Part shown: piece by piece, positions 9,484 through 19,261 of the stretch | How positions within the stretch are numbered: position 1 is the first letter of the stretch | Layout of the letters: every line of letters begins with the position of its first letter | Source: Flavobacterium sp. HBTb2-11-1 | Lineage (GTDB): Bacteria; Bacteroidota; Bacteroidia; Flavobacteriales; Flavobacteriaceae | Direction: 5' to 3' | Assembly (NCBI RefSeq): GCF_009826975.1 | Contig: NZ_WUMO01000002.1 | Location: 186,001-250,000, forward strand | DNA length: 64,000 nt | Position numbers and translations under genes: made by a program | The notes under the pieces: model-generated | What the model saw: only the letters and a program-made list of their open reading frames with translations | Told to the model about the DNA's origin: nothing | The model's database searches: none

Positions 9484-10794
9484 ATGAATATCAAAAAAAC
9501 ATACTGTACGGTACTTATTCTATTCTTTTGCTTTATTCAGGCAAAGGCACAGGAAGTTCTTACTATTGAACAAGCTATGACTATAGCTTTGGAAAATAAT
9601 TTTGAAATTAAAATTGCTAAAAACAATTCCAAAATAAACGAAACAAACGTTACAATTGGAAATGCAGGAATGCTGCCAACAGCAACGGCAAACATTACAG
9701 ATAACAATAGCATTACCAACTCTACACAAGTACGACAAGACGGTACATCTACCTCATTGGATAACGCCAAAAACAATAGTTTAAATTATGGTGTCAGTAT
9801 AGGTTGGACTGTTTTTGACGGAATGAAAATGTTTGCCAAACTAGATCAGCTGAAAGAGCTTCAAAAATTGGGTGACGCAGAATTAAAAAGAACTATTTTA
9901 GTCAAAATTGCACAGGTAAATTCGGCTTATTATGATTTAGTGCAAATGCAACAACAATTGGCGGCACTAGACACTACAATAGTAATTTCGAATCAGCGCT
10001 TAACTTTAGCAAAAAATCGCTTTAGTATCGGGAAAGCTTCAAAGCTGGAAGTTTTAAATGCTCAAGTTGATTTAAATTCAGATCAGGTTGCATTGCTTAG
10101 ACAAAAAGAAGCTTATGCCAATGGCAAAATCTTGCTGAATCAGCATTTAGCACGCGATCCAAAGATTGATTTCAAAGTTACAGATGAAGTCAAAGTAGAC
10201 AACAAATTAGTATTGGCCGATTTGATGGATTTGGCCCAAAAACAAAATCCAGGTTTAGAGGCGCAAATTATCAATAAACGTATCGCCGAATTACAGCTCA
10301 AACAAGTAAAAGCAGACCGATACCCTACTTTAAGATTAACTTCAGGATACAACTTTTCTGAAAGTCAGTCTAGTTTGGGTTTTACCAGCGAAACGTCTTC
10401 AAGAGGTTTGAACTACGGTTTTAATGCTTCGATGAATATTTTTGACGGTTTTAATCAGCATCGCAACGAGAAAGTAGCCAAACTTCAGATTGAAAATTCA
10501 CAACTTGCAATCGAACAGCAGAATACGCTTTTGAATACGCAATTGAGCACTGCATTTCAAACGTATTTGACAAACTTAGAACTAATTGATTTAGAAGAAA
10601 ATAATGAGAATATTGCTAGGCAGAATCTAGAAATCACGCTAGACAAATTTAAAATCGGTACCATTACAACACTTGATTTTAGAACTGCCCAGCTAAATTA
10701 TGTCAATGCAAAAGTGCGTTACAGTAACGCACAATACGAAGCAAAATTATCTGAAATTGCTCTTAAAGAATTAGCAGGAAATATTAATTTTTAG
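9484..10794 (+). CDS. TolC family outer-membrane efflux channel
   Basis: 436 residues with a signal peptide ending near AKAQEV. Two OEP repeats are visible, each opening with LTIEQAMTIALENN- or DLMDLAQKQNP-like helices, with long coiled-coil helices such as LAKNRFSIGKASKLEVLNAQ in the first and ENLEITLDKFKIGTITTLDFRTAQ in the second. These form the trimeric outer-membrane channel of the tripartite pump. Last gene of the three-gene operon; a strong terminator follows directly. Confidence 0.94.
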   Translation: MNIKKTYCTVLILFFCFIQAKAQEVLTIEQAMTIALENNFEIKIAKNNSKINETNVTIGNAGMLPTATANITDNNSITNSTQVRQDGTSTSLDNAKNNSLNYGVSIGWTVFDGMKMFAKLDQLKELQKLGDAELKRTILVKIAQVNSAYYDLVQMQQQLAALDTTIVISNQRLTLAKNRFSIGKASKLEVLNAQVDLNSDQVALLRQKEAYANGKILLNQHLARDPKIDFKVTDEVKVDNKLVLADLMDLAQKQNPGLEAQIINKRIAELQLKQVKADRYPTLRLTSGYNFSESQSSLGFTSETSSRGLNYGFNASMNIFDGFNQHRNEKVAKLQIENSQLAIEQQNTLLNTQLSTAFQTYLTNLELIDLEENNENIARQNLEITLDKFKIGTITTLDFRTAQLNYVNAKVRYSNAQYEAKLSEIALKELAGNINF

Positions 10795-10820
10795 CTTTTC
10801 TAATTAAAAAACCACATATT

Positions 10821-10884
10821 ATCTGCTGGATCTGCTAAATCTGCGTGAGAAAAAATAGCTCGCAGATTAGCAAATCCAGCAGAT
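10821..10884 (+). terminator. Strong intrinsic terminator after the efflux operon
   Basis: Near-perfect inverted repeat: left arm 10821-10845, right arm 10861-10884 (24-25 bases each, built on ATCTGCTGGAT), 15-base loop, followed by a run of eight T. It ends the efflux operon. Confidence 0.9.
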
Positions 10885-11019
10885 TTTTTTTCTATTACCA
10901 AGAATCTCGAATTTCTAAAAGACTATCTTTTGCCTAAACACATGAATAAATGTCTGTGTCTATTCTAAATGAGCTAAAATATTTTCTTCCGTTTTACGTT
11001 CAAAAGTTGATTTTTAATT

Positions 11020-11027
11020 TAAATTTG
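11020..11027 (+). promoter_or_regulatory. -7 box (TAAATTTG) before the bestrophin gene
   Basis: Exact TAnnTTTG match 17 bases before the ATG at 11045. No good TTG lies at the right distance upstream, so this is a tentative promoter that would give a very short leader. Confidence 0.35.
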
Positions 11028-11044
11028 TTTCAAAACCCACTTCA

Positions 11045-11908
11045 ATGATTACATACAATACCAAAGACTGGTTTACATTTATTTTTCATTTTCATAAATC
11101 GGATACCGTTAGAAAACTGTTTACGATTATGATTGCAATTGGAATATATGCTGCAATAATATGTTATCTTGAACTTCATTATTTTAAAGTAACCAAAAAC
11201 GATTATATTCACAACATTCCAATTATGCATGGAATGTTAGGGTTTGTCATTTCGCTTTTGCTTGTTTTCAGAACCAATACCGCTTACGACAGATGGTGGG
11301 AAGGCCGCAAACTTTGGGGCGGACTTGTAAACAATAGCCGTAATCTTGCAATAAAACTTTCTGCCATTTTAAAAGATGAAAATGATAGAAAGTTCTTTAG
11401 AAAATATATTCCCATGTATGCTGATATTCTGAATCAACATTTAAAGGATGAAGATACCAGCAAACAACTTTTTGAAGATGTTGATCTGGAAATTGATCAT
11501 CATAAACACAAGCCAAATCAGTTGAAAAGAATCATGTATCATAAAATCAATGATTTGTACGATGCAGGAAAAATATCTGGAGAACAACTTATTACTTTAA
11601 ACGACGAATTAGTTGCTTTTACAGATATCTGCGGGGCATGCGAACGCATCAAAAACACGCCTATTCCCTATTCTTACAGCGCTTTTATCAAGAAATTCAT
11701 CTTCTTTTACACCATGACGCTACCTTTTGGATATTCAGTAAGTTTGGGGTATTTGGTAGCTCCTGTTGTAGTTTTTATATTTTATGTTTTGGCGAGTTTA
11801 GAGCTAATTGCAGAAGAGATTGAAGACCCATTTGGGAATGATGAAAATGATCTTCCTACAAGAAAAATATCCGAAAACATCAAAAAACATGTTGAAGAAT
11901 TAATATAA
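11045..11908 (+). CDS. Bestrophin family anion channel
   Basis: 287 residues. The family signature FRTNTAYDRWWEGRKLWGGLVNNSRNLA is present at about residues 76-102, with four membrane-associated segments (around 25-45, 60-78, 220-240, 245-262) and the conserved C-terminal 'AEEIEDPFGNDENDLP' acidic cluster. Prokaryotic bestrophins form pentameric chloride or cation channels in the inner membrane. Stands alone between an upstream terminator and a lipoprotein gene. Confidence 0.92.
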   Translation: MITYNTKDWFTFIFHFHKSDTVRKLFTIMIAIGIYAAIICYLELHYFKVTKNDYIHNIPIMHGMLGFVISLLLVFRTNTAYDRWWEGRKLWGGLVNNSRNLAIKLSAILKDENDRKFFRKYIPMYADILNQHLKDEDTSKQLFEDVDLEIDHHKHKPNQLKRIMYHKINDLYDAGKISGEQLITLNDELVAFTDICGACERIKNTPIPYSYSAFIKKFIFFYTMTLPFGYSVSLGYLVAPVVVFIFYVLASLELIAEEIEDPFGNDENDLPTRKISENIKKHVEELI

Positions 11909-12085
11909 ATTCAAAACACTTACAAAAACCTAAAAAACAAGTATTTAAGCGATAAAAAAACTCGTTGGACGAGTATTTTTTGAAGTCTGATAAATATGTT
12001 ATAAAATTTGTAACAGCATTTTAAATTCCCTCCTTTAAAATTGCTTTAATTTTTCTTTGTTACTAATTTTTTAACTTCTTTTACG

Positions 12086-13087
12086 ATGAAAAAAATTATC
12101 ACACTTGTCTTTTTTGCTTTCCTGATTGTCAATTGCACCAACGAACCTGTAAATACTGACATTCAATCTGAGGCTAAACAAACGAATATTTCAACTGCTT
12201 CTGCAACGGCTAAAGGAACTTATTCCAACTGCGATCCAATTTCAATTAATATTATGGCTGGCCAGTTTACCAACGCTGGAAAAGTTTTAATTGAAAATGA
12301 CGCTACAAATCTTTACGTAACCTATACTGCATTTCAAGATTGGTATTTTAGTGAATTACATTTATATGTAGGTCCTTATGCCAATGTACCATTAGCAAAT
12401 GGAAATCCTATTCCTGGACAATTTCCATATAAAAAATCTTTTAATCCATTAGTTCAAAGCTATACTTTTATAATTCCTCTTTCTGCAATCGTTCTGGATG
12501 CTAACAAATGTTTATTTATTGCTGCGCATTCTAGCATGAAAAACATTGTAAACGGAACTGTTATCAGAACTGAAACTGGATGGGCTGGTGATATTAAATT
12601 CCCTGGAAAAAATTGGGCTACTTATTTCAATTACTGTTTGAGAACCTGCGATACTCCGCCACCTCCACCCCTAACTACCTGTGATACTGCCTATATGTTT
12701 GGCAACAATACTTTCAACAGTTTGCAACTTTCAGAAAAATGGGGCTGGGTTACGTCTTACAGCAATGTCACAAACGGAACTTATACTTATAACTTGTATG
12801 CAGGTGCAGGACAAAATAATATCAATAACGGATATTTGGCTGGAACTGTAACCGTTGTCATTCAAGGAAGCAACGTACAAGTAACCTTAAACGCAACTCA
12901 CTCTGGAACCGTATTTACAGAATCACACGTGTATCTATCCGACAGTCCGCCAACTACAGCGGCTCCTGGACAATATGGCAACCAGCATAATTTAAACAAT
13001 ACTACCACAGATACTTATAACTTAACATATAGTGGAGACGGAAGTTTCTGGCTAATTGTTCATGCGGGAGTTTGCACCACCGAATAA
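12086..13087 (+). CDS. Secreted lipoprotein with two unknown beta-rich domains
   Basis: 333 residues. A lipoprotein signal (LIVNC, Cys17) precedes an N-terminal beta-rich domain (about 45-185) and a C-terminal beta-rich domain (about 200-333), separated by a proline linker (PPPPPL). Aromatic residues are frequent in both halves, and the two halves share a rough pattern of Trp/Tyr around a lipoyl-sized beta sandwich, but I recognise no family. It is probably exposed at the outer membrane. A terminator follows. Function unknown. Confidence 0.7.
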   Translation: MKKIITLVFFAFLIVNCTNEPVNTDIQSEAKQTNISTASATAKGTYSNCDPISINIMAGQFTNAGKVLIENDATNLYVTYTAFQDWYFSELHLYVGPYANVPLANGNPIPGQFPYKKSFNPLVQSYTFIIPLSAIVLDANKCLFIAAHSSMKNIVNGTVIRTETGWAGDIKFPGKNWATYFNYCLRTCDTPPPPPLTTCDTAYMFGNNTFNSLQLSEKWGWVTSYSNVTNGTYTYNLYAGAGQNNINNGYLAGTVTVVIQGSNVQVTLNATHSGTVFTESHVYLSDSPPTTAAPGQYGNQHNLNNTTTDTYNLTYSGDGSFWLIVHAGVCTTE

Positions 13088-13115
13088 TTTTGAATTAGTA
13101 TATAAATTAGGAGAA

Positions 13116-13142
13116 AAAGAGAGGACCCAAAATTCTCTCTTT
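13116..13142 (+). terminator. Intrinsic terminator after the lipoprotein gene
   Basis: Stem AAAGAGAG/CTCTCTTT with an 11-base loop, continuing into a run of T. Located 29 bases after the lipoprotein stop. Confidence 0.75.
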
Positions 13143-13245
13143 TTTTATTCTATACGATCCTACACAAAGCATAAAAAAGGCTTAAATATTCAAACTGTAT
13201 ATATATTTTTAGTAAATTTAGTTCTTCACCCAAAAATTAAATTTA

Positions 13246-14178
13246 ATGAACAATCAACGATTTTTAGTCAATCCGCTCCAATTATCGCAAGAGAAATCAT
13301 TAAAAACTCTTGTAGAAAATAGAACGATTTACAACCTTAATAATTGTGAATTAAATCTATTTGAAACCTACGAATCGACTCAAAAAGTCCCATTAAAATT
13401 TAATGATTTGGTGGTTACCAGTATGCTGAGAGGCAAAAAAATCATGCATCTTTTTGATGATCCTGAATTTGTTTACCTTCCGGGTGAAACAGTCATTGTA
13501 CCTTCAAATGTAGAAATGAAAATTGATTTTCCTGAGGCTTCAAAAAACAATCCTACACAATGTTTGGCATTAGCGATTGATCAGGATAAAATTGTTGAAA
13601 TATTAAACTTCTTAAATGAACAATATCCGAAAGAAGGAACCAACATGTATTGGCAGTTGAATTACCAAAACTACTTCTTTTACAACAATGTAGAAATGGC
13701 GGCAACAATTAATAAACTCATAAAAGAATGTATGAGCACTTCAGTTGCCAAAGATATTTTTGCAGATTTAACTTTAAAAGAATTATTGATTAGAATTATT
13801 CAAACTCAAACGGTAAAATCTATAGACGAAGGAAAATTTTTGGACGCAAACAATCCCATAAAAGAAGTTACAGAATATATCAAACAGAATCTGAAAGAAA
13901 ATATAAGCTTAAAATCTCTGAGCGAAAAAGCATGCATGAGCACTACCTCTTTCTATCGTTTCTTTAAACGCGAACTAGGAATGAGTCCGATTGAATATAT
14001 TTTGAATGAGAAAATAAAATGTGCTAAAAATCTTTTGAAGAATCCAACCCTTCAAATTAACGAAGTCTGTTATTTAGCCGGCTTTGAAGATGCCAATTAT
14101 TTTATAAGATTATTTAAAAAGTACGAAGGAATTACACCAAAACAGTATCAGTTACTTTATATTAATCAAAGGTGCTAA
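13246..14178 (+). CDS. AraC family transcriptional regulator
   Basis: 310 residues. Residues ~50-190 form an AraC-type N-terminal sensing domain (beta-rich, FVYLPGETVIVPSNVEMKIDFPEA). Residues ~205-310 hold the two helix-turn-helix motifs (LKSLSEKACMSTTSFYRFFKRELGMSPIEYI and INEVCYLAGFEDANYFIRLFKKYEGITPKQY). It faces a DUF779 gene and an aldehyde dehydrogenase gene on the opposite strand. AraC regulators beside such pairs usually activate aldehyde/alcohol oxidation genes, so these are the likely targets by inference. Confidence 0.9.
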   Translation: MNNQRFLVNPLQLSQEKSLKTLVENRTIYNLNNCELNLFETYESTQKVPLKFNDLVVTSMLRGKKIMHLFDDPEFVYLPGETVIVPSNVEMKIDFPEASKNNPTQCLALAIDQDKIVEILNFLNEQYPKEGTNMYWQLNYQNYFFYNNVEMAATINKLIKECMSTSVAKDIFADLTLKELLIRIIQTQTVKSIDEGKFLDANNPIKEVTEYIKQNLKENISLKSLSEKACMSTTSFYRFFKRELGMSPIEYILNEKIKCAKNLLKNPTLQINEVCYLAGFEDANYFIRLFKKYEGITPKQYQLLYINQRC

Positions 14179-14256
14179 GGTTCTAAGCTACAAAAGCTAC
14201 TAAGATTCTAAGTTTTTTTATCGGAGACTGAAAACTGTGACTGAGACTTAAAACTT

Positions 14257-14631
14257 TTACTCAATCCTTGTAACCGGCTCTAGATTTAACTCTTCTTCTG
14301 GATTGAAAATTCTGCATTCAATTTGAAATGTTTTCTTTAATGGAGTTTCTAATGAAAAACCACCGACTCCGAATGCATCAATTACCGTTAGAGTAAAATG
14401 CGCATGTTTCCAGTATTCAAATAAATCTTTATCTACCCAAAATTCGGTGTCTTCAACTGTACCAATGCAAACATCCCCTGTTCGCTGATAATAACCGCCT
14501 TTCTCGAAACACTGCGGCTGCGTGCCTTCACAGCATCCTCCTGCCTGATAAAACATTAGGTCGCCATGTTTTTCTTTTAAAACTTTAATCAGTTCTATCG
14601 CTTTTTCTGTGGCATCAATTCGTTTAATCAT
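14257..14631 (-). CDS. DUF779 family protein
   Basis: 124 residues. Conserved motifs YQAGGCCEGTQPQCFEKGGYYQRTGDVCIG and FWVDKDLFEYWKHAHFTLTVIDAFGVGGFSLE identify the DUF779 family. Cys and Gly-rich segments suggest a metal or redox role. DUF779 genes commonly neighbour acetaldehyde dehydrogenases; here the ALDH gene lies upstream on the same strand, separated by 225 bases that contain a large inverted repeat. Biochemical activity is not established as far as I know. Confidence 0.9.
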   Translation of the reverse strand: MIKRIDATEKAIELIKVLKEKHGDLMFYQAGGCCEGTQPQCFEKGGYYQRTGDVCIGTVEDTEFWVDKDLFEYWKHAHFTLTVIDAFGVGGFSLETPLKKTFQIECRIFNPEEELNLEPVTRIE

Positions 14632-14707
14632 CGTTTTATCTACTAAAATTTAAAAGCAGCAAACTCTATAAAGAAATTTACTGCTTAACATAACCAACTA
14701 TTTGTAT

Positions 14708-14815
14708 TTACTTACATTCAAACTGTAATTTGATTGTATTGGATATTTGCAAATCAAAATTGCCTGGAGGAAGTTTGCTTAATGCCATTAAATTTTCATT
14801 TAACGCCCCATGCAT
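14708..14815 (-). pseudogene. Possible short coding remnant between ALDH and DUF779 genes
   Basis: A 35-codon minus-strand ORF starting ATG CAT GGG with ordinary codon choice and a sensible composition (MHGALNENLMALSK..., ending LQFECK). An in-frame stop lies four codons upstream of the ATG. It overlaps the left arm of the inverted repeat at 14752-14847. It may be a tail fragment of a decayed gene, or chance. Confidence 0.25.
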
Positions 14816-14847
14816 GTCGCCAACCTAAATACTCCAGGATTTTGATT
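14752..14847. repeat. Imperfect inverted repeat (16-18 bp arms, 62-base loop)
   Basis: The left arm (14752-14769) and the right arm (14832-14847) pair over AATCAAAA and CCTGGAG with a two-base bulge. It begins 9 bases past the aldehyde dehydrogenase stop codon. It could be an attenuator between ALDH and DUF779 or a small mobile remnant. Confidence 0.55.
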
Positions 14848-14856
14848 ATCTTTTTC

Positions 14857-16362
14857 TTAGAAGAATCCTAATTTCTTTTTATCATAAGAAATCAGCATGT
14901 TTTTGGTTTGGCGGTATTGGCTCAGCATCATTTTATGGTTTTCACGACCAATTCCAGATTGCTTGTAACCTCCAAACGGAGCTCCTGCTGGATAAGAATG
15001 GTACTGATTGATCCAGACACGACCTGACTGAATTGCTCTAGGAACCTGATAAATTTCGTGTGCATCACGTGTCCAAACTCCCGCGCCTAATCCGTACATG
15101 GTATCATTGGCAATTTCAATAGCTTCTTCAGTAGTTTTGAAAGTTGTAACCGCTAAAACAGGTCCGAAAATCTCTTCTTGGAAAATCCTCATTTTGTTAT
15201 GGCCTTTAAACAATGTTGGCTTAATATAATAACCTCCTTCCAGTTCGCCTCCTAATTTATTTTCATCACCTCCTGTTAGCACTTCTGCTCCTTCTTCTTT
15301 TCCTAATTTGATATAAGACATGATTTTTTCTTTCTGAACAATTGAAGTCTGAGCTCCAATCATAGTTGATTTATCCAACGGATTTCCAGCTATAATAGCT
15401 TCAGTTCTTTCAATCACTTTTTTAATGAACTTGTCATAAATGTCTTCGTGAATTAATAATCTAGAAGGACAAGTACAAATTTCTCCCTGATTTAAAGCAA
15501 ATAACACAGCACCTTCTACGGCTTTGTCAAAGAAGTCATCATCGTGATCTGCTACCGAAGGGAAGAAAATATTTGGAGATTTACCACCCAATTCTAAAGT
15601 TACCGGAATAATATTTTCTGTTGCATACTGCATCACTAAACGTCCTGTAGTAGTAGAACCTGTAAATGCTGCTTTTGATACTTTTTTATTGGTTACTAAC
15701 GGACGTCCTAATTCAGCTCCAAATCCGTTTACAATATTTAAAACTCCAGGAGGAAGAATGTCGCCAATTAATTCCATCAAAACCATAATAGAAATCGGCG
15801 TGCTTTCAGCTGGTTTTAAGACGATTGTATTTCCTGCTGCAAGAGCTGGAGCGATTTTCCAGACTGCCATTAAAATCGGAAAATTCCACGGAATAATCTG
15901 CGCGACAACACCAAGAGGTTCGCTTAACGCAATAGAAACCGTTTGCGAATCTAGTTCTGAAATAGCACTTTCTTCTGCACGAATTACGCCCGCAAAATAT
16001 CTAAAATGGTCAATTGCCAGCGGAATGTCTGCCGCAAGCGTTTCGCGGATTGGTTTTCCGTTGTCCACAGTTTCAACTGCTGCAATATATTCTAAATTGT
16101 CTTCAATTTTCTGTGCAATCTTATTCAATAAAATACTTCTTTCGGTTACAGAAGTTTTCCCCCAAGTCTTAAATGCTTCATAAGCAGTATCCACAGCCAA
16201 TTCTAGATCTTCTTTTCCAGAATGCGCTGCTTTAGTAAATACTTTTCCATCAATAGGAGAAACTACATCAAAGTATTCTCCTGTAATTGGTGCGGTAAAT
16301 TTTCCACCAATATAGTTATCGTATTTTGCCTTAAATTCAGGTCTTTTTACTGCGGTACTCAT
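14857..16362 (-). CDS. Aldehyde dehydrogenase (acetaldehyde dehydrogenase-like)
   Basis: 501 residues from the ATG at 16362; a longer frame begins 27 codons upstream but would run through the promoter box, so the shorter start was chosen. NAD-binding and catalytic motifs are present: [28 protein letters not shown], Glu257 in [10 protein letters not shown], catalytic Cys296 in [11 protein letters not shown], and EIFGPVLAV. The GEICTCPSR form is typical of AldB/ExaC-like acetaldehyde dehydrogenases. Oxidises aldehydes to acids with NAD(P). Neighbouring DUF779 and AraC genes support an alcohol or aldehyde catabolic role. Confidence 0.93.
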   Translation of the reverse strand: MSTAVKRPEFKAKYDNYIGGKFTAPITGEYFDVVSPIDGKVFTKAAHSGKEDLELAVDTAYEAFKTWGKTSVTERSILLNKIAQKIEDNLEYIAAVETVDNGKPIRETLAADIPLAIDHFRYFAGVIRAEESAISELDSQTVSIALSEPLGVVAQIIPWNFPILMAVWKIAPALAAGNTIVLKPAESTPISIMVLMELIGDILPPGVLNIVNGFGAELGRPLVTNKKVSKAAFTGSTTTGRLVMQYATENIIPVTLELGGKSPNIFFPSVADHDDDFFDKAVEGAVLFALNQGEICTCPSRLLIHEDIYDKFIKKVIERTEAIIAGNPLDKSTMIGAQTSIVQKEKIMSYIKLGKEEGAEVLTGGDENKLGGELEGGYYIKPTLFKGHNKMRIFQEEIFGPVLAVTTFKTTEEAIEIANDTMYGLGAGVWTRDAHEIYQVPRAIQSGRVWINQYHSYPAGAPFGGYKQSGIGRENHKMMLSQYRQTKNMLISYDKKKLGFF

Positions 16363-16385
16363 AATATTCTTTTTTTGATTTACTC

Positions 16386-16393
16386 CAAATTTA
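16386..16393 (-). promoter_or_regulatory. -7 box for the aldehyde dehydrogenase gene
   Basis: On the minus strand this reads TAAATTTG, an exact TAnnTTTG match, 23 bases upstream of the chosen ATG. No clear TTG at -33. It supports the shorter ALDH start. Confidence 0.45.
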
Positions 16394-16598
16394 GTTTCAT
16401 AAAAAGAAACAGAATAGCACTTTTCATTCATCTTGTAGCACAAAAATTACACATTCAGTTTTTTTAGTGTTTTATAATAATCATTTAATAAAATTTTAGC
16501 CTATAAATTGCTAAATAATTAGTAGGCAGCATTTTTCGGTCAATTAAAAACAACTAGAAAAAACTACTCAATTTTTTCCTACTCCAACACGCAATCCT

Positions 16599-16606
16599 TA
16601 TATTTG
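16599..16606 (+). promoter_or_regulatory. -7 box for pheT
   Basis: TATATTTG, an exact TAnnTTTG match, 30 bases before the pheT ATG. A TTT run at 16572-16577 lies 21 bases upstream as a weak -33 region. Confidence 0.5.
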
Positions 16607-16636
16607 TAACCTCATACAAAGAATTAAAGAACTACA

Positions 16637-19057
16637 ATGAAAATATCTTACAACTGGTTAAAACAATTTATTAAAACAGATTGGACATCTGAGCAGACTT
16701 CTGAATTACTAACAGATTTAGGTTTAGAAGTTGAAGTTGTCGAAAAATATGAATCTATTAAAGGAGGCTTGGCAGGCGTTGTTGTTGGACACGTTTTGAC
16801 ATGCGAAAAACATCCTGATGCGGATAGATTGAAAGTCACTACAGTTAATATTGGTTTAGAAGCTCCTGTACAAATTGTATGTGGCGCTGCAAACGTGGCT
16901 GCAGGACAAAAAGTGCCAGTTGCTACCATTGGAACCGTTTTATATGATAAAGAAGGTGCAGAATTTACCATTAAAAAAGGAAAAATCCGCGGACAGGAAA
17001 GTCACGGAATGATCTGTGCTGAAGATGAATTAGGTTTAGGAACTAGCCATGACGGAATTATGGTTTTGGCTGAAGATTTAGTTCCAGGAACTCCTGCGTC
17101 TGAAGTTTTCCAAATTGCAAATGATGAAGTTTTTGAAATCGGATTGACGCCAAACCGTGCCGATGCGATGAGCCATTTTGGAACTGCTCGTGATTTGAGA
17201 GCTGGAATGTTACAGCGTGGTGTAAACGTAGAATTGATTACGCCTTCTGTAAGCAATTTTAGAGTGGACATGCGTACGTTAAAAATCGACGTAAACGTTG
17301 AGGACAATCATTTAGCTCCAAGATATTGCGGTGTAACTATCTCTGGAATTTCTGTTCATGAATCTCCAAGCTGGTTACAAGACCGTTTAAAAGCTATCGG
17401 ATTAACTCCAAAAAATAATATTGTTGACGTTACTAATTATGTTTTACACGAATTAGGACAACCTTTACACGCTTTTGATGCTGCAAAAATCAACGGAAAA
17501 ATCATTGTAAAAACAGTTGAAGAGGGAACTAAATTTGTAACTCTTGATGATGTTGAGAGAACGCTTCACAAAGAAGATTTAATGATTTGCGACGAAAAAG
17601 GTCCGCTATGTATTGCTGGGGTTTTTGGAGGTAAAAAATCTGGAGTTTCTGAAGGAACAACATCTATTTTCTTAGAAAGTGCCTATTTTGATCCGGTAAG
17701 CATTCGTAAAACGGCAAAAAGACATCAATTGAGCACAGATGCTTCTTTCAGATTTGAAAGAGGAATTGACCCAACTATAACAGAATACGCTTTGAAACGT
17801 GCAGCGCTTTTAATTCAAGAAGTTGCTGGTGGAAAAATCACTTCTGATGTTGTGGAAGTGTATCCTAAAAAGGTGGAAGATTTCTCTGTTTTATTGAATT
17901 TCAGCCATGTTTCTAAAATCATCGGGCAAGAAATTCCAAAAGATACCATCAAAAAAATCTTAGTTTCTTTAGACATAAAAGTAAACAGCGTTTCTGATAC
18001 CGGTTTAGGTTTAACTATTCCTGCATATCGTGTAGACGTTCAGCGTGAAATTGACGTAATCGAAGAAATTCTGAGAGTTTACGGTTATAACAATATTAAT
18101 TTCTCTAAGAAATTTAATGCTACGGTAGCCAATTCGCCAAGAACAGAAGATTACAAAGTTCAGAATGTAATTGCTTCTCAATTGAATTCTCAAGGCTTCC
18201 ACGAAATGATGGCCAATTCGTTGACAACTGCTGCTTATGCGAAATTATCTACTTCATTAAAAGAAGAGCATAATGTATCAATGCTGAATCCGTTGAGCAG
18301 TGATTTAGCGACACTTCGCCAGTCTTTATTATTTTCTGGTTTAGAAGCGGTTTCATACAACATTAATAGAAAAAATTCGGATTTAAAATTATTTGAATTT
18401 GGAAAAACTTATCATAAGTATTTAAACGGATACGAAGAGCACAAACACCTTTCTTTACTGATTTCTGGAAACAGAAACAAAGAAAGCTGGACAAATCCGC
18501 AGAAAACAACAGATTTCTTCTTGTTGAAAGGATATGTTAAAGCCATTTTATCTCGTTTAGGAATTGAAAAAATTTCGAATACGCCAGTTCAATCTGATGT
18601 TTATTCTGAAGGAACTGCAATAACGTACAACAATGATATTTTAGTTGAAATGGGCGTTGTTAAAAAGCCTATTTTAAAACATTTCGGGATTAAACAAGAC
18701 GTATATTACGCAGATTTTAACTGGGATTTGGTTTTAAAGATCATTACAGGAAAAATTAAGTACACTGAAATCCCTAAATATCCAGAAGTTCGCAGAGACT
18801 TGGCTTTATTAATTGACCAAAACACAACTTATGAGAGCATTTTCAATTTGGCTAAACAAACTGAGAAAGCGCTTTTAAAAGACATTAATTTATTTGATGT
18901 GTACCAAGGCGATAAATTGCCAGAAGGAAAAAAATCGTATGCTTTGAGTTTTACTATTCAAGACAATACCAAAACATTAACCGATGCTCAAATTGACAAA
19001 ATCATGTCTAAACTACAGCAGACATTTGAAACTGAGCTTGGAGCGAGTTTAAGATAA
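16637..19057 (+). CDS. pheT: Phenylalanine-tRNA ligase beta subunit
   Basis: 806 residues, normal length. Domains in order: N-terminal helix (MKISYNWLKQFI), EMAP/tRNA-binding fold at about 40-155 (GHVLTCEKHPDADRLKVT), B3/B4 editing domain at about 200-390 (PLHAFDAAKI), B5 at about 400-470, catalytic-like core at about 480-690, and the C-terminal ferredoxin-fold anticodon-binding domain (about 710-806, YPEVRRDLALL). With PheS it charges tRNA-Phe and edits mischarged tyrosine. Single gene here, with its own promoter and terminator. Confidence 0.98.
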   Translation: MKISYNWLKQFIKTDWTSEQTSELLTDLGLEVEVVEKYESIKGGLAGVVVGHVLTCEKHPDADRLKVTTVNIGLEAPVQIVCGAANVAAGQKVPVATIGTVLYDKEGAEFTIKKGKIRGQESHGMICAEDELGLGTSHDGIMVLAEDLVPGTPASEVFQIANDEVFEIGLTPNRADAMSHFGTARDLRAGMLQRGVNVELITPSVSNFRVDMRTLKIDVNVEDNHLAPRYCGVTISGISVHESPSWLQDRLKAIGLTPKNNIVDVTNYVLHELGQPLHAFDAAKINGKIIVKTVEEGTKFVTLDDVERTLHKEDLMICDEKGPLCIAGVFGGKKSGVSEGTTSIFLESAYFDPVSIRKTAKRHQLSTDASFRFERGIDPTITEYALKRAALLIQEVAGGKITSDVVEVYPKKVEDFSVLLNFSHVSKIIGQEIPKDTIKKILVSLDIKVNSVSDTGLGLTIPAYRVDVQREIDVIEEILRVYGYNNINFSKKFNATVANSPRTEDYKVQNVIASQLNSQGFHEMMANSLTTAAYAKLSTSLKEEHNVSMLNPLSSDLATLRQSLLFSGLEAVSYNINRKNSDLKLFEFGKTYHKYLNGYEEHKHLSLLISGNRNKESWTNPQKTTDFFLLKGYVKAILSRLGIEKISNTPVQSDVYSEGTAITYNNDILVEMGVVKKPILKHFGIKQDVYYADFNWDLVLKIITGKIKYTEIPKYPEVRRDLALLIDQNTTYESIFNLAKQTEKALLKDINLFDVYQGDKLPEGKKSYALSFTIQDNTKTLTDAQIDKIMSKLQQTFETELGASLR

Positions 19058-19079
19058 AATCTCGTTATATTAATATACA

Positions 19080-19113
19080 AACCCGACTTGTTTTTAAAAG
19101 GACTCGTCGGGTT
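19080..19113 (+). terminator. Intrinsic terminator of pheT
   Basis: Stem AACCCGAC/GTCGGGTT (8 bp) with an 18-base loop followed by TTGTTTTTTG, 22 bases after the pheT stop. Confidence 0.8.
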
Positions 19114-19261
19114 TTGTTTTTTGTTTTAGGTTTCAGGTTTGAAATTTCAAGTTTCAAGTTACAAGTTTGAAGTTGATATACTTTGAATATAGTTTTACCG
19201 CAAAGAGCGCAAAGTTTCGCAAAGGCTGAATTTTTAATTTTTAATTCTCAATTTTTAATTC
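19114..19261. repeat. Low-complexity spacer with dispersed quasi-repeats
   Basis: Consists of degenerate repeats: 'TTTCAAGTT' types (19128-19172), a 'CGCAAAGAGCGCAAAG' unit (19199-19225) and TTTTTAATT units (19229-19262). The GCAAAG unit resembles dispersed intergenic repeats of flavobacteria. No gene. Confidence 0.5.

Noticed and set aside
13056..13322. 88-codon plus-strand ORF bridging the lipoprotein and AraC genes
   Set aside because: Out of frame with both genes, runs through a terminator and has no domain pattern; a shadow frame.
16363..16443. 27-residue N-terminal extension of the aldehyde dehydrogenase
   Set aside because: The extension covers the predicted -7 box and is not typical of the family.
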